64,000 nucleotides of DNA from Leisingera sp. NJS204 (lineage in GTDB: Bacteria; Pseudomonadota; Alphaproteobacteria; Rhodobacterales; Rhodobacteraceae). Shown piece after piece: positions 52,897-61,271 of this stretch. Position 1 is the stretch's first letter. Each line of letters begins with the position of its first letter. Position numbers and translations under genes: made by a program. The DNA is taken from contig NZ_CP035417.1 in NCBI RefSeq assembly GCF_004123675.1, positions 2,223,501-2,287,500 of the forward strand, written 5' to 3'. A model generated the notes under the pieces. The model saw nothing but the letters and a program-made list of their open reading frames with translations. It was not told the DNA's origin and searched no databases.

Positions 52897-53059
52897 GGCC
52901 AGCAACCCGGACAGCAAGCTGGCGCTTAGGAACCGGCCGCCAGGTGTCCCAGCCCCCGAAGTCCCTGGAAACCGCCTGTCCCCAAGTGTTCTGCCTTAGG
53001 GGCCGCTGGTAAAAACGCATGTTCTTCGGGCAGCTTTCACAAGTTCCCCGACCTGCCCC

Positions 53060-53089
53060 TTTTCATCCGGAAATTTCCTGCCTATATAT
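53060..53089 (+). promoter_or_regulatory. Probable ssrA promoter
   Basis: TATATAT at 53083-53089 is a good -10 element for a strong stable-RNA gene; TTTTCAT about 16 bases before it is a weak -35. Transcription would start near 53095, shortly before the acceptor piece of the tmRNA. Confidence 0.35.
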
Positions 53090-53094
53090 GAGCC

Positions 53095-53430
53095 GTTCCC
53101 TTGTGGAACTATGGACATAAACGCGCTCGTAATAAACGGATCGGACCCGGGGGCGGTACCCGGCGACTCCACCAAACATCCTTCATTTGGGGATCATGGG
53201 GTCGAAACAGGATCGACGGACGTCTAAAGGGGTTAGCTTTGTCTCGGCGGGGTGCCACCGTACCGGCCCAAACAGTACAATTGCAAATGACAATCGTGCT
53301 CCGGCAATGGCAGTAGCAGCGTAAGCTGTTAATGTCGCCGAAACTAAGCCCTTGCGCCTAGCAGCGTAAGGCGGGGTTCGCAGGTACCTGGCAACAGAAA
53401 CCTGCACTTTCCGCCGTGTGTTTATGCTGC
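53095..53430 (+). ncRNA. ssrA: tmRNA, circularly permuted two-piece form
   Basis: The tRNA-like acceptor piece comes first and ends in GACTCCACCA (CCA at 53172-53174). After an intervening segment the coding piece begins with GGGGTCG (53198-53204), which pairs with CGACTCC (53164-53170) to rebuild the acceptor stem with one G-U. The tag reading frame 53283-53324 encodes ANDNRAPAMAVAA and a TAA stop; with the charged alanine it gives the usual alpha-type degradation tag. CATAAAC (53116-53122) in the acceptor piece is complementary to GTTTATG (53420-53426) in the coding piece and would join the two pieces. Ends are approximate. tmRNA rescues stalled ribosomes. Confidence 0.93.
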
Positions 53431-53444
53431 CGTTACGGCACCCT

Positions 53445-53470
53445 GCCAAAAATCACCTTTTTGGCGCTTT
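53445..53470 (+). terminator. Likely terminator of ssrA
   Basis: GCCAAAAA (53445-53452) pairs with TTTTTGGC (53458-53465), loop TCACC. The T-run is in the descending arm of the stem. It lies about 15 bases past the inferred end of the coding piece. Confidence 0.55.
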
Positions 53471-53575
53471 AAGTCTGCTTGCAGCACCTGTAGCAGGCGC
53501 ATCTGAACAGCAGCCTTTCTGCAGGCAGCCTGCCCTTGATGCCGCCTGCCCGGCCCCAAACACACACCGGACTGA

Positions 53576-54139
53576 ATGACCAACCCTATCATTGAACCCG
53601 AGATTACCGCAGTATCCCCGCGCCGGGCGGCGCCTGCGCACGATCTGCCGCAGCATTCAGCCGAGTGCGCCCCGGCCATGGCGGTCCCTTTTGACCCCGC
53701 ATGCCCGGCTGAAATGCCGTTGACCCGGCTGCTGCATTACTGGTTTGAAGAGGTTTGGTGCAAAGGCAATATGGACGCTGTTGCCGAGGTGATGACACCG
53801 GGAACGCTGATTTACGGCGCAATCTCTGCCCTTGCGGAACCGGATTGCGACTATGGTGAAGTTGTCGCAGCGCTGCGCAACCTGCTGGGGCCGATGACCG
53901 TCACTTTCAGCCATGCAATGGAAACCGCAGACTGGGTGTCCGTCCGGCTTTTGGTCTGCACCAGCAACCCAAGCGATGGTATGCCCTTCCAGATCACCGG
54001 CCAGGTGATGGCGCGGGTGGCGGATGGCAGGATTGCAGAACTGCACTCCAACATGGATTACTTCCGGATGTTTGAGAAGCTGGGCCAGTTGCCGCCCGAG
54101 GCCCTGGCGGTTTGCATGACCGGCGAACGGTTGAAGTGA
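53576..54139 (+). CDS. SnoaL/NTF2-like fold protein
   Basis: 187 residues. After an N-terminal extension of about 45 residues rich in Ala and Pro, the sequence RLLHYWFEEVWCKGNMDAVAEVMTPG and later ITGQVMARVADGRIAELHSNMDYFRMFEKLGQLP split by spacing fit the SnoaL-like/polyketide-cyclase fold. Family members include small-molecule isomerases and many of unknown role. The ribosome site is weak, so the true start may lie inside. It stands between ssrA and the chromate genes, with no clear link. Confidence 0.7.
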   Translation: MTNPIIEPEITAVSPRRAAPAHDLPQHSAECAPAMAVPFDPACPAEMPLTRLLHYWFEEVWCKGNMDAVAEVMTPGTLIYGAISALAEPDCDYGEVVAALRNLLGPMTVTFSHAMETADWVSVRLLVCTSNPSDGMPFQITGQVMARVADGRIAELHSNMDYFRMFEKLGQLPPEALAVCMTGERLK

Positions 54140-54238
54140 CGGCGCATTGCCGGCCTGCGCAATCTTGACAAAGCTGCCGTAAATGCGGTTCTTAGGATGC
54201 ATGGGGACAACCGCGAACGCCCCGTGAGGCGACAAGCC

Positions 54239-54260
54239 CAAGGTTCGCATGTTAACCTTG
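54239..54260. promoter_or_regulatory. Inverted repeat before the chromate genes, possible operator
   Basis: CAAGGTT (54239-54245) and AACCTTG (54254-54260) are separated by eight bases. The repeat ends 19 bases before the ChrB-like start codon. TTGACA at 54163-54168 with TTCTTA about 18 bases on could be the promoter. Regulators of chromate operons, including ChrB-type proteins, bind such sites, but this is inference. Confidence 0.35.
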
Positions 54261-54279
54261 CTCGCGAGGAGACATGCTT

Positions 54280-55095
54280 ATGGCTGCCCCGAATGAAATC
54301 ACCCCTGCCCAGCTCTTGCGTCTGATCGGCACGCCGAATGCGCCGGTTCTGGTGGATATCTGCATTGACGAAGACTTTGCCGCGGATCCTTTTCTGATCC
54401 CCGGCTCTTTCCGCCATTCCCATCTGGATATTGATGGCCTCAAGGCCCGCCTTAACAGGCGGCGCTGCGTGCTGATCTGCCAGAAGGGCATCAAACTGTC
54501 GCAAGGCCTGGCGGCCTGGCTGCGCAATGACGGGATCGAGGCGGAATACCTGCAAGGCGGCATGTATGCTTGGCGCGATCTGAAAGATGCGCCGCGGATT
54601 CCGGCCAGCGCCCTGCCGACGCCGGTGGGCGGCAGCAGCCTGTGGGTGACCCGCCACCGGCCCAAGATCGACCGCATTGCCTGCCCCTGGCTGATCCGCC
54701 GCTTTGCGGATCCTGACGCCCGGGTCCTGTTTGTCTCGCCGTCTGAAGTTGCCGGCGTTGCCGACCGGTTTGGCGCCACGCCGTTTGATGTTGAGGACGT
54801 GCTCTGGTCGCACCGCGGGCCGCTGTGCACCTTTGACACCATGCTGGATGAGTTCGGCCTCAGAACGCCTGCGCTTGACAGGCTGTCCCGGGTTGTGAGA
54901 GGCGCCGACACCAACCGGCATGATCTGGCACCCGAGGCGGCGGGCCTGTTGGCCCTCTCGGTCGGATTGTCGCGCCAGTTCAAAGACGACCATCAGCAGC
55001 TTGAGGCAGGCATGAACCTATATGATGCGCTATACCGCTGGGCCCGCGATGGCCAGGGCGAAGGCCACGACTGGCCTGCGGACCGTAAGGCATGA
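54280..55095 (+). CDS. ChrB-like chromate resistance protein with rhodanese domain
   Basis: 271 residues in two domains. Residues 5-105 are rhodanese-like with an active-site Cys in LICQKGIKLSQG (about 65). Residues 115-271 are the ChrB C-terminal domain (PKIDRIACPWLIRRFADPDARVLF split by spacing). In chromate operons ChrB senses chromate or handles it, and ChrA exports it. The ATG at 54280 is eight bases past GAGGAG; the ATG at 54274 is too close. The stop overlaps chrA (ATGA), so the genes are coupled. Confidence 0.85.
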   Translation: MAAPNEITPAQLLRLIGTPNAPVLVDICIDEDFAADPFLIPGSFRHSHLDIDGLKARLNRRRCVLICQKGIKLSQGLAAWLRNDGIEAEYLQGGMYAWRDLKDAPRIPASALPTPVGGSSLWVTRHRPKIDRIACPWLIRRFADPDARVLFVSPSEVAGVADRFGATPFDVEDVLWSHRGPLCTFDTMLDEFGLRTPALDRLSRVVRGADTNRHDLAPEAAGLLALSVGLSRQFKDDHQQLEAGMNLYDALYRWARDGQGEGHDWPADRKA

Positions 55096-56363
55096 GTCAC
55101 CCCAGCTGGACGGAGATGTTCCGTGTCTTCGGGCGCATCGGGGTGCTGAGCTTTGGCGGCCCCGCGGCGCAGATTTCGGTGATGCACAAGGAGCTGGTTG
55201 AAGACCGCCCCTGGCTGAGCGAGGACAGCTTTCTGCGAGGGTTGTCCTTTTGCATGCTGCTGCCGGGACCGGAGGCGATGCAGCTGGCGACCTATACCGG
55301 CTGGCGGATGCGCGGCACCGCCGGCGGGCTGCTGGCGGGGCTGTTGTTTGTGCTGCCGGGTGCGGCTGTGATTGCGGCGCTGGTCTGGCTCTACGCGCAA
55401 TACGGCACCCTGCCTGCGGTGCAATCCGCATTTCTGGGGGTCAAGGCGGCGGTGGTTGTCATCATCCTGCAGGCGCTGCGGCGGCTGGCGGGCAAGGCCC
55501 TGCACCATCCGCTGGACTGGGCGCTGGCGGGGTTCGGCTTTGCCGCGCTGTTCCTGTTCAACCTGCCGTTTCCGCTGGTGGTGCTGGCCGCCGCCTGTTT
55601 TGGCATACTGCGCAAAGACGTCAGCTCCGGCGGTCCTGCACACCGCCCCCCTGCCCGCAATGACAGCACCCTGCGCACAATTGCAGTCTGGGGCGGATTG
55701 TGGCTGCTGCCGCTGATAGCCCTGTCGCTGTCCGGGGCGGGGTTTCTGGCGGACATCGGCTGGTTCTTTTCCAAACTCGCCGTGGTGACCTTTGGCGGTG
55801 CCTATGCGGTGCTGGCCTATATCAGCCAGACCGTGGTAAGCCAGTTCGGCTGGATCACTGCCGGGCAGATGATTGATGCCCTGGGATTGGCCGAGACAAC
55901 CCCTGGCCCGCTGATCCTGGTCACCCAGTTTGTCGCCATGCTGTCAGGTCTGACGCAGGGCGGGTCCGGGCTGTTCCTGGCCGCAGGCGCGGTGGCGCTT
56001 TGGGCGACCTTCATGCCGTGTTTTCTGTGGATCTTCGCCGCCGCGCCTTATGTAGAGCGCATCGCCGCGCATCCGCGGCTTGGCATGGCGCTAAAGGCGG
56101 TAACGGCCACGGTGGCCGGTGTCATTCTGAACCTGTCCGTGTGGTTCATGATGCATGTGGGTTTTGCCGGAACGCAGGTGATCGAAGCCGGCATTCTGCA
56201 CATGCCTGTTCCGATCAGGAGCAGTATGAACAGCACTGCGGTTCTGCTGGTTCTGCTGGCACCGTTTGCCGCCTGGATGGTTCGCGGCAATATGCTGTTG
56301 CTGCTGGCGGTGATGGCAGCGGCCGGCCTGGCCGTTGCGGAATTCCCGTTTGCAATCAGCTGA
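55092..56363 (+). CDS. chrA: Chromate efflux transporter ChrA
   Basis: 423 residues, two homologous halves of about five to six helices, as in the long-form CHR family. The first half has FGRIGVLSFGGPAAQISVMHKELVEDRPWLSE split by spacing and LPGPEAMQLATYTGWRMRG; the second has KLAVVTFGGAYAVLAYISQ and LAETTPGPLILVTQFV. ChrA exports chromate from the cytoplasm by the proton-motive force. The gene is translationally coupled to the ChrB-like gene. Confidence 0.93.
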   Translation: MSHPSWTEMFRVFGRIGVLSFGGPAAQISVMHKELVEDRPWLSEDSFLRGLSFCMLLPGPEAMQLATYTGWRMRGTAGGLLAGLLFVLPGAAVIAALVWLYAQYGTLPAVQSAFLGVKAAVVVIILQALRRLAGKALHHPLDWALAGFGFAALFLFNLPFPLVVLAAACFGILRKDVSSGGPAHRPPARNDSTLRTIAVWGGLWLLPLIALSLSGAGFLADIGWFFSKLAVVTFGGAYAVLAYISQTVVSQFGWITAGQMIDALGLAETTPGPLILVTQFVAMLSGLTQGGSGLFLAAGAVALWATFMPCFLWIFAAAPYVERIAAHPRLGMALKAVTATVAGVILNLSVWFMMHVGFAGTQVIEAGILHMPVPIRSSMNSTAVLLVLLAPFAAWMVRGNMLLLLAVMAAAGLAVAEFPFAIS

Positions 56364-56480
56364 CTGCCGATACCTGCAAAGTACCGTCAGCCGCAATAAA
56401 ATTTGATCCTGCGAAAAGGCTGCCCTTTTGTTTCCGCCAGAATCTCCTATGCTGGGAACAAATGAACAAAGGGTGACTGC

Positions 56481-56957
56481 ATGTCCCGTGAAATCGACTA
56501 TGGCAACCTGATGCACTCTGCCATGCGCGGCCTGATCCGGACCGTGCTGCAGGATATCTCCGACAATGGCTTGCCCGGTAACCACCACTTTTTCATCACC
56601 TTCGACACAGCCCACCCGGATGTGGAGCTGGCCGATTGGCTGTCCGACCGTTATCCCGGTGAAATGACCGTTGTCATGCAGCATTGGTTCGACAATCTGA
56701 CCGTCGATGAAGACGGCTTTGCGGTCACGCTGAATTTCGGTGATTCCCCGGAACCGCTCTATATCCCCTATGACGCGATCCGCACATTCGTGGACCCGTC
56801 GGTGGAATTCGGACTGCGGTTTGAGTCTGCCGATGAAGAGCCGGAGGGCTTTTCCGCGGTCACAGATGCGGCTGAGGAACAGGACGGCGCCGAGGAGCCT
56901 GAGGAAGAAGACAAGAAAGACGCGGATGTCGTGTCGCTGGACAGCTTCCGCAAATAG
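56481..56957 (+). CDS. sspB: SspB-like ClpXP adaptor
   Basis: 158 residues. The substrate-binding domain (1-110) contains HHFFITFDTAHPDVELADWL and MTVVMQHWFDNLTV, diagnostic of alphaproteobacterial SspB. An acidic linker follows (GAEEPEEEDKKDADV), and the last residues, VVSLDSFRK, form the ClpX-binding tail. SspB delivers SsrA-tagged proteins to ClpXP, and ssrA lies 3 kb upstream. AAAGGGTG precedes the ATG. A terminator follows at 56989. Confidence 0.9.
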   Translation: MSREIDYGNLMHSAMRGLIRTVLQDISDNGLPGNHHFFITFDTAHPDVELADWLSDRYPGEMTVVMQHWFDNLTVDEDGFAVTLNFGDSPEPLYIPYDAIRTFVDPSVEFGLRFESADEEPEGFSAVTDAAEEQDGAEEPEEEDKKDADVVSLDSFRK

Positions 56958-56988
56958 GCGGGCTGACCCATCGCGCAGTACAGTATCG

Positions 56989-57012
56989 GGCAGCCTGACC
57001 GGCTGCCTTTTT
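56989..57012 (+). terminator. Terminator of sspB
   Basis: GGCAGCC (56989-56995) pairs with GGCTGCC (57001-57007) over a TGACC loop, and five T residues follow. Confidence 0.85.
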
Positions 57013-57034
57013 CATGTCCCGCCTGTTCTTTGGC

Positions 57035-57601
57035 CTATTGCCTGGCCAGGAAGGTCTCCAGCCGCCGGCGCGGTTCGCCGTTCAGCCGTGAAATGTAAAC
57101 CAGATCCAGCCCGCCATCGGCCAGGGTCCTGTCATACTGCTGCATCTCGTAGTCGCCGTTCGGGTGAATAAACAGCGAAAAGACCGTCAGCGTTTCGCCG
57201 GTCAGCCGGCCCCAGACGAAGGGTTCGCCTTCCATCGGGTTCAACGGCACCGCATGGCCAAACACATTGCGTGTCATTGCAGCTGAATAGACACCATTGC
57301 GCCCGCTATGCTGGAACTCGATCTCATAGGTCTTGGTCTTTTTGCGACCGTCATCCTTTTCAGTGGTCGAGGTCCATTTGATGGTGAACCCCTTCTTCAT
57401 CTCATGGATGATAACGCTCATGTCCCGGGGGTCGGTGTCGCCATCTGTCTTGACGACGTCGACGCTGCCGGAATATTCGCCGGCAAACTGCGCAATACCG
57501 GCGGCGATCCCCTGCACGGCCCCGCACAGCAGCACGCAGGCGGCCAATGCAGGCACGGCCAGGGATTTCAGTGACAGAATTTTATACTGACGGATTGGCA
57601 C
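57035..57601 (-). CDS. Exported protein of unknown function
   Basis: 188 residues with a signal peptide (about 10-34; SLAVPALAACVLLCGAVQGIA split by charge). The mature part is a compact, beta-rich domain (AGEYSGSVDVVKTDG; EFQHSGRNGVYSAAMTRNVFG). The start is GTG with AAGGAAAAGAAC upstream. No recognisable family or operon partner. Confidence 0.7.
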   Translation of the reverse strand: MPIRQYKILSLKSLAVPALAACVLLCGAVQGIAAGIAQFAGEYSGSVDVVKTDGDTDPRDMSVIIHEMKKGFTIKWTSTTEKDDGRKKTKTYEIEFQHSGRNGVYSAAMTRNVFGHAVPLNPMEGEPFVWGRLTGETLTVFSLFIHPNGDYEMQQYDRTLADGGLDLVYISRLNGEPRRRLETFLARQ

Positions 57602-57818
57602 GTTCTTTTCCTTTCCGGATGCAAATTACCCGTCCCACGCCCCGCCCCACGCACTGTAACCATAGCATAGATTGAGACAATGGCATGGATTGGATTGCGC
57701 CAATTCGACACTATACCTTACCTGCCATTTGGCTATGCTGCGCGCAACTGGCCAATTGCGCCGCATTGCGGCACAGGCTACACGGCATACAATCGCATAC
57801 TCAACGGAGAGAAGACGG

Positions 57819-59213
57819 ATGTCCGAAACCCGCACCGAAACCGACAGCTTTGGCCCGCTTGAGGTCCCCGCAAACAAGTATTGGGGCGCTCAGACCCAGC
57901 GGTCGATCATGAACTTCCCGATCGGCTGGGAAAAGCAGCCTGTCGCCATTGTGCGCGCGCTGGGGGTGATCAAACAGGCCTGCGCCATGGCCAACAAGGC
58001 CTCGGGCAAGCTGGACGCCCGGATCGGCGATGCGGTTATTCAGGCCGCCGGCGAGGTGGTCGCGGGCAAATTCGACGACAACTTCCCGCTGGTGGTGTGG
58101 CAGACCGGCTCCGGCACCCAGTCCAACATGAACTCCAACGAGGTGATCGCCAACCGTGCGATTGAAATTCTGGGCGGCGTGATCGGCTCCAAGGACCCGG
58201 TGCATCCGAACGATCACTGCAACATGGGCCAGTCTTCCAACGACACTTTCCCCACCGCCATGCATATTGCCACCGCAATGTCCGTTCGCGACGTGCTGGT
58301 GCCGGGCCTGACCAAGCTCGCCGAAGGGCTGGAGGCAAAAGCCGAGGCGTTCAAGGACATCATCAAGATCGGCCGCACCCATACCCAGGACGCCACCCCG
58401 CTGACGCTGGGCCAGGAGTTCGGCGGCTACGCGCATCAGATCCGCCAGGGTCTGGCCCGGGTCGAGGCGGCGATGCCCGGCATCTATGAGCTGGCGCAGG
58501 GCGGCACTGCGGTTGGCACCGGACTGAACACGCAAAAAGGCTGGGGCGAGACGGTCGCTGCCAATATGGCCGAAATCACTGGCCTGCCCTTTGTCACCGC
58601 TCCGAACAAGTTTGAGGCACTGGCCGCCCATGACGCGATGGTGTTCCTGTCCGGCGCGCTCGCGACCATCGCGGGCAGCTGCTACAAGATCGCCAATGAC
58701 ATCCGCTTCCTCGGCTCCGGCCCGCGCTCGGGCCTGGGTGAGCTGATCCTGCCAGAGAACGAGCCGGGCTCCTCAATCATGCCGGGCAAAGTAAATCCGA
58801 CACAGGCAGAGGCACTGACCCAGGTGGCCGCCCATGTGATGGGCAATGATGCCGCGATCAAATTTGCAGGCTCGCAGGGTCATTTCGAACTGAATGTCTA
58901 CAACCCGATGATGTCCTACAATCTGCTGCAATCCATCCAGCTCTTGGGCGATGCGGCGGACAGCTTTACTGAGCGGATGCTGAACGGCATCCAGGCCAAT
59001 GAGCCGCGCATCGACAAGCTGATGAAAGAGTCGCTGATGCTGGTCACTGCACTGGCGCCGACCATCGGTTACGACAATGCCACCAAGGTTGCCAAAACCG
59101 CGCATAAGAACGGCACCACGCTGAAGGAAGAGGCGGTCGCGCTTGGCTTCGTGGACGAGGCGACCTTTGATGCCGTGGTCCGTCCCGAGCAAATGATCGG
59201 CCCCAAGGACTGA
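57819..59213 (+). CDS. fumC: Fumarate hydratase, class II
   Basis: 464 residues, TCA-cycle enzyme interconverting fumarate and malate; a cytoplasmic homotetramer. [35 protein letters not shown] (substrate binding), [13 protein letters not shown] and the signature [13 protein letters not shown] (about 317-329) are present. Class II contains no iron-sulfur cluster, so it resists oxidants. The ATG at 57819 has GGAGAG upstream. TGATG overlap with the following DUF4169 gene. Confidence 0.96.
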   Translation: MSETRTETDSFGPLEVPANKYWGAQTQRSIMNFPIGWEKQPVAIVRALGVIKQACAMANKASGKLDARIGDAVIQAAGEVVAGKFDDNFPLVVWQTGSGTQSNMNSNEVIANRAIEILGGVIGSKDPVHPNDHCNMGQSSNDTFPTAMHIATAMSVRDVLVPGLTKLAEGLEAKAEAFKDIIKIGRTHTQDATPLTLGQEFGGYAHQIRQGLARVEAAMPGIYELAQGGTAVGTGLNTQKGWGETVAANMAEITGLPFVTAPNKFEALAAHDAMVFLSGALATIAGSCYKIANDIRFLGSGPRSGLGELILPENEPGSSIMPGKVNPTQAEALTQVAAHVMGNDAAIKFAGSQGHFELNVYNPMMSYNLLQSIQLLGDAADSFTERMLNGIQANEPRIDKLMKESLMLVTALAPTIGYDNATKVAKTAHKNGTTLKEEAVALGFVDEATFDAVVRPEQMIGPKD

Positions 59214-59401
59214 TGGCTGGTTCCGGTTCAGGCCCGGTCAATCTGAACCGGTATCGCAAGGAAAAGGCGCGGGCTGAGAAAAAGGCCCGCGCCGACCAGA
59301 ATGCCGTGACCTATGGCCGGACCAAAGCGGAAAAGGAATTGGACAAGGCACGCAATGTGCAAGACGTCCGGCGCCTGGATGACCATAAGCGCGACGAATG
59401 A
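59213..59401 (+). CDS. Small basic/acidic DUF4169 protein
   Basis: 62 residues, highly charged and helical (VNLNRYRKEKARAEKKARA; FGRxKAE-like YGRTKAEKELDKA). This matches the DUF4169 pattern seen downstream of fumC in Rhodobacteraceae. Function unknown. The start overlaps the fumC stop (TGATG) and the stop overlaps the next start (ATGA), so fumC, DUF4169 and the RHH gene are coupled. Confidence 0.85.
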   Translation: MAGSGSGPVNLNRYRKEKARAEKKARADQNAVTYGRTKAEKELDKARNVQDVRRLDDHKRDE

Positions 59402-59616
59402 ACAGCCGCCCCAAGAAGCACTCTCTGACCTTGCGCGGGCACCGGACGTCGGTGTCGCTGGAGGATGACTTCTGGGATGCCTTCCGCGAGATTGCCGCGC
59501 AGGACGGCCGTGCAATCAATGATTTAGCGGCCGGAATTGATGAAGCCCGCGGCGAGGATTGCGGATTGGCCTCAGCGATCAGGCTGTTTGTGCTGCACCG
59601 GTTGAGGGCACGTTAA
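59398..59616 (+). CDS. Ribbon-helix-helix protein
   Basis: 72 residues. HSLTLRGHRTSVSLEDDFWDAFREIA fits the RHH_4 family: a beta-strand with alternating residues, then two helices. It probably binds DNA as a dimer. It is coupled to the preceding gene by a four-base overlap; the target may be its own operon. Confidence 0.8.
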   Translation: MNSRPKKHSLTLRGHRTSVSLEDDFWDAFREIAAQDGRAINDLAAGIDEARGEDCGLASAIRLFVLHRLRAR

Positions 59617-59639
59617 CCACGGTTTGGCATCGTGCTGCT

Positions 59640-59867
59640 ATGCAAGTGCCTGTGCCTCTCACCGCTGATGCCTGGATACAGCAGCTTTTCCAGTCCCAAG
59701 CTGCTGCAAAAGGCGGTGTTGTCCGCCGCCAGAAGCGCGACATTGAACGGCTGCTTGGCTGGGACCGCTTTCACTACGAACTAAAGCGCCGTGGATTCCG
59801 AGCCGTCGAAAACGCAGGTCAGGTTGTCATCTTCTGCAATCAGGACACCGTGCGCATCATCCAGTGA
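59640..59867 (+). CDS. Small conserved protein downstream of fumC
   Basis: 75 residues beginning MQVPVPLTADAWIQQLF and containing GGVVRRQKRDIERLLG and RRGFRAVENAGQVVIFCNQ. I recognise it as a small roseobacter protein often mislabelled N-(5'-phosphoribosyl)anthranilate isomerase; its real function is unknown. It has no cysteine-rich or membrane element. It ends two bases before the palindromic repeat. Confidence 0.7.
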   Translation: MQVPVPLTADAWIQQLFQSQAAAKGGVVRRQKRDIERLLGWDRFHYELKRRGFRAVENAGQVVIFCNQDTVRIIQ

Positions 59868-59868
59868 T

Positions 59869-59915
59869 GCAAATTTCTTCGAAGAAATTTGCCAAGAAAA
59901 TTCGAATTTTCTTGG
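59869..59915. repeat. 47-bp double-palindrome element, copy 2 (between convergent genes)
   Basis: Two abutting 24-base perfect palindromes share one base: half-site GCAAATTTCTTC (59869-59892) and half-site CCAAGAAAATTC (59892-59915). Copy 1 is at 14092-14138 in the opposite orientation. The element starts two bases after the stop of the gene at 59640 and ends directly before the P450 stop codon, so it fills the whole gap and probably ends or protects both transcripts. Confidence 0.8.
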
Positions 59916-61271
59916 CTAACGCCGCGCCAGCTGCAGCCAGATCCCATTCTTCGACCGCACCGTAAGATGCGCCACGGGCACCGGCGCCTGCGCCGCAACC
60001 GGAACCACACGGAACGCGCGCAGGATCATCGACAGGATCAACGGTCCTTCCACCATGGCAAACCCAGCGCCGGTACAGACACGTGCTCCGGCCGAGAAAG
60101 GGATGTACGCGTCCCGCTGGCACTGCTTGCCGTTCTCCGTTTGCCAGCGGGAAGGGGCAAACCCATCCGGGTTCTCCCACAGCCGCTCATGCCGGTGCAG
60201 ATGCCAGGGACTGAGCACCATCTGCGCGCCCTTTGGCACGCCTCGGTCACGGAATTGCTCTGGACAGGCTGCCTCGCGCACCATCATCGGCACCGGCGGA
60301 TACAGCCGCAGGGTTTCGCGGAACACGTCCCGGCTGACCCTCAGCTTTGAAACCGAGGCAAAGCTTTCATCCGTCAGCGCCTCAGCCTCAGCAGCCACCT
60401 TCTCTTGCCAATCAGGGTAAAGCGCCATCAGATACAGCGCCCAGGCCAATGCCGAGGCGCTGGTTTCATGGCCCGCAAGAAAGAAGATCGCGACCTGATC
60501 CACCATTTCGGCGGTATCAAAGGTGCTGCCTGTTTCCGGGTCCCGGGTGGTCATGATTTTAGTGGCCAGGTCATCCGGCGCCGTGCCCGCCTTGATGGCA
60601 TCCATTCGTTCGCGGGTCAGCTGTGCAATCAGTGTCCGGATCACCTCAGCGTTCCGGCGGGTGCCGCGGCGGAAGAACCGTGGCATCCAACGCGGCAATG
60701 GGACAAAGGCAGCCAGATTCAACAGCGGCTGGCTGCGCTGGTAGTCGCGGAACCGGCTAAAGACCTGTCCCGCGACCTGATGCTCGATCGGGATCGAGAA
60801 CAGCGTGCGAAAGATTACATCCGCCGCTGCGTGCGACGTTTCCTCCTCGATCTCGACAAGTCCTTGCCGCGCCTTCAGCCGTTCCACTGCGGCCTCTGCT
60901 GCGGCGCGCATCGCCGGGTACGTGTCCTTAAGCCGTCCGCCTTCAAAGGCCGGGTCGATAATCCGCCGCTGCCGTTTCCAGGCCTCGCCATTGGTCAGGA
61001 AAACGGAGTTCCCCAGCAAAGGCTTCAACCCCTCGGCAATCCGGTCCGACTTGGGGAAATCTTCGGGTCGCTCCTTCAGCAGCACTTTCACAAGCTCCGG
61101 CTGGTTGACCAGGAAGGACCGGAAAAAAGGCGTGCGGAACTCGGCCATCCAGGCGCGGTACAGACGCGCGGGCTGGGCCGACAGAATATCCTGACGGAAC
61201 AGTTTCACATAGCGCCACAGCGAGACGCGGTCCGGGCGTGCGGGCGGTTTCGGCGGCAAGGCTTGTGTCAT
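59916..61271 (-). CDS. Cytochrome P450
   Basis: 451 residues. The haem thiolate Cys is in IPFSAGARVCTGAGFAMVE (about 390-408), ExxR in FRETLRLYPP, and the oxygen-binding I helix is AIFFLAGHETSASALAWAL. It is soluble, without a membrane anchor. Family placement within P450s cannot be fixed here. The start overlaps the stop of the upstream hydrolase gene (ATGA), so the two are coupled. No ferredoxin or reductase gene is nearby, so electron partners come from elsewhere. Confidence 0.92.
   Translation of the reverse strand: MTQALPPKPPARPDRVSLWRYVKLFRQDILSAQPARLYRAWMAEFRTPFFRSFLVNQPELVKVLLKERPEDFPKSDRIAEGLKPLLGNSVFLTNGEAWKRQRRIIDPAFEGGRLKDTYPAMRAAAEAAVERLKARQGLVEIEEETSHAAADVIFRTLFSIPIEHQVAGQVFSRFRDYQRSQPLLNLAAFVPLPRWMPRFFRRGTRRNAEVIRTLIAQLTRERMDAIKAGTAPDDLATKIMTTRDPETGSTFDTAEMVDQVAIFFLAGHETSASALAWALYLMALYPDWQEKVAAEAEALTDESFASVSKLRVSRDVFRETLRLYPPVPMMVREAACPEQFRDRGVPKGAQMVLSPWHLHRHERLWENPDGFAPSRWQTENGKQCQRDAYIPFSAGARVCTGAGFAMVEGPLILSMILRAFRVVPVAAQAPVPVAHLTVRSKNGIWLQLARR

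Noticed and set aside
53101-53316. Open frame inside the ssrA region
   Set aside because: The region is explained by the tmRNA acceptor and coding pieces; only the 13-codon tag is translated.
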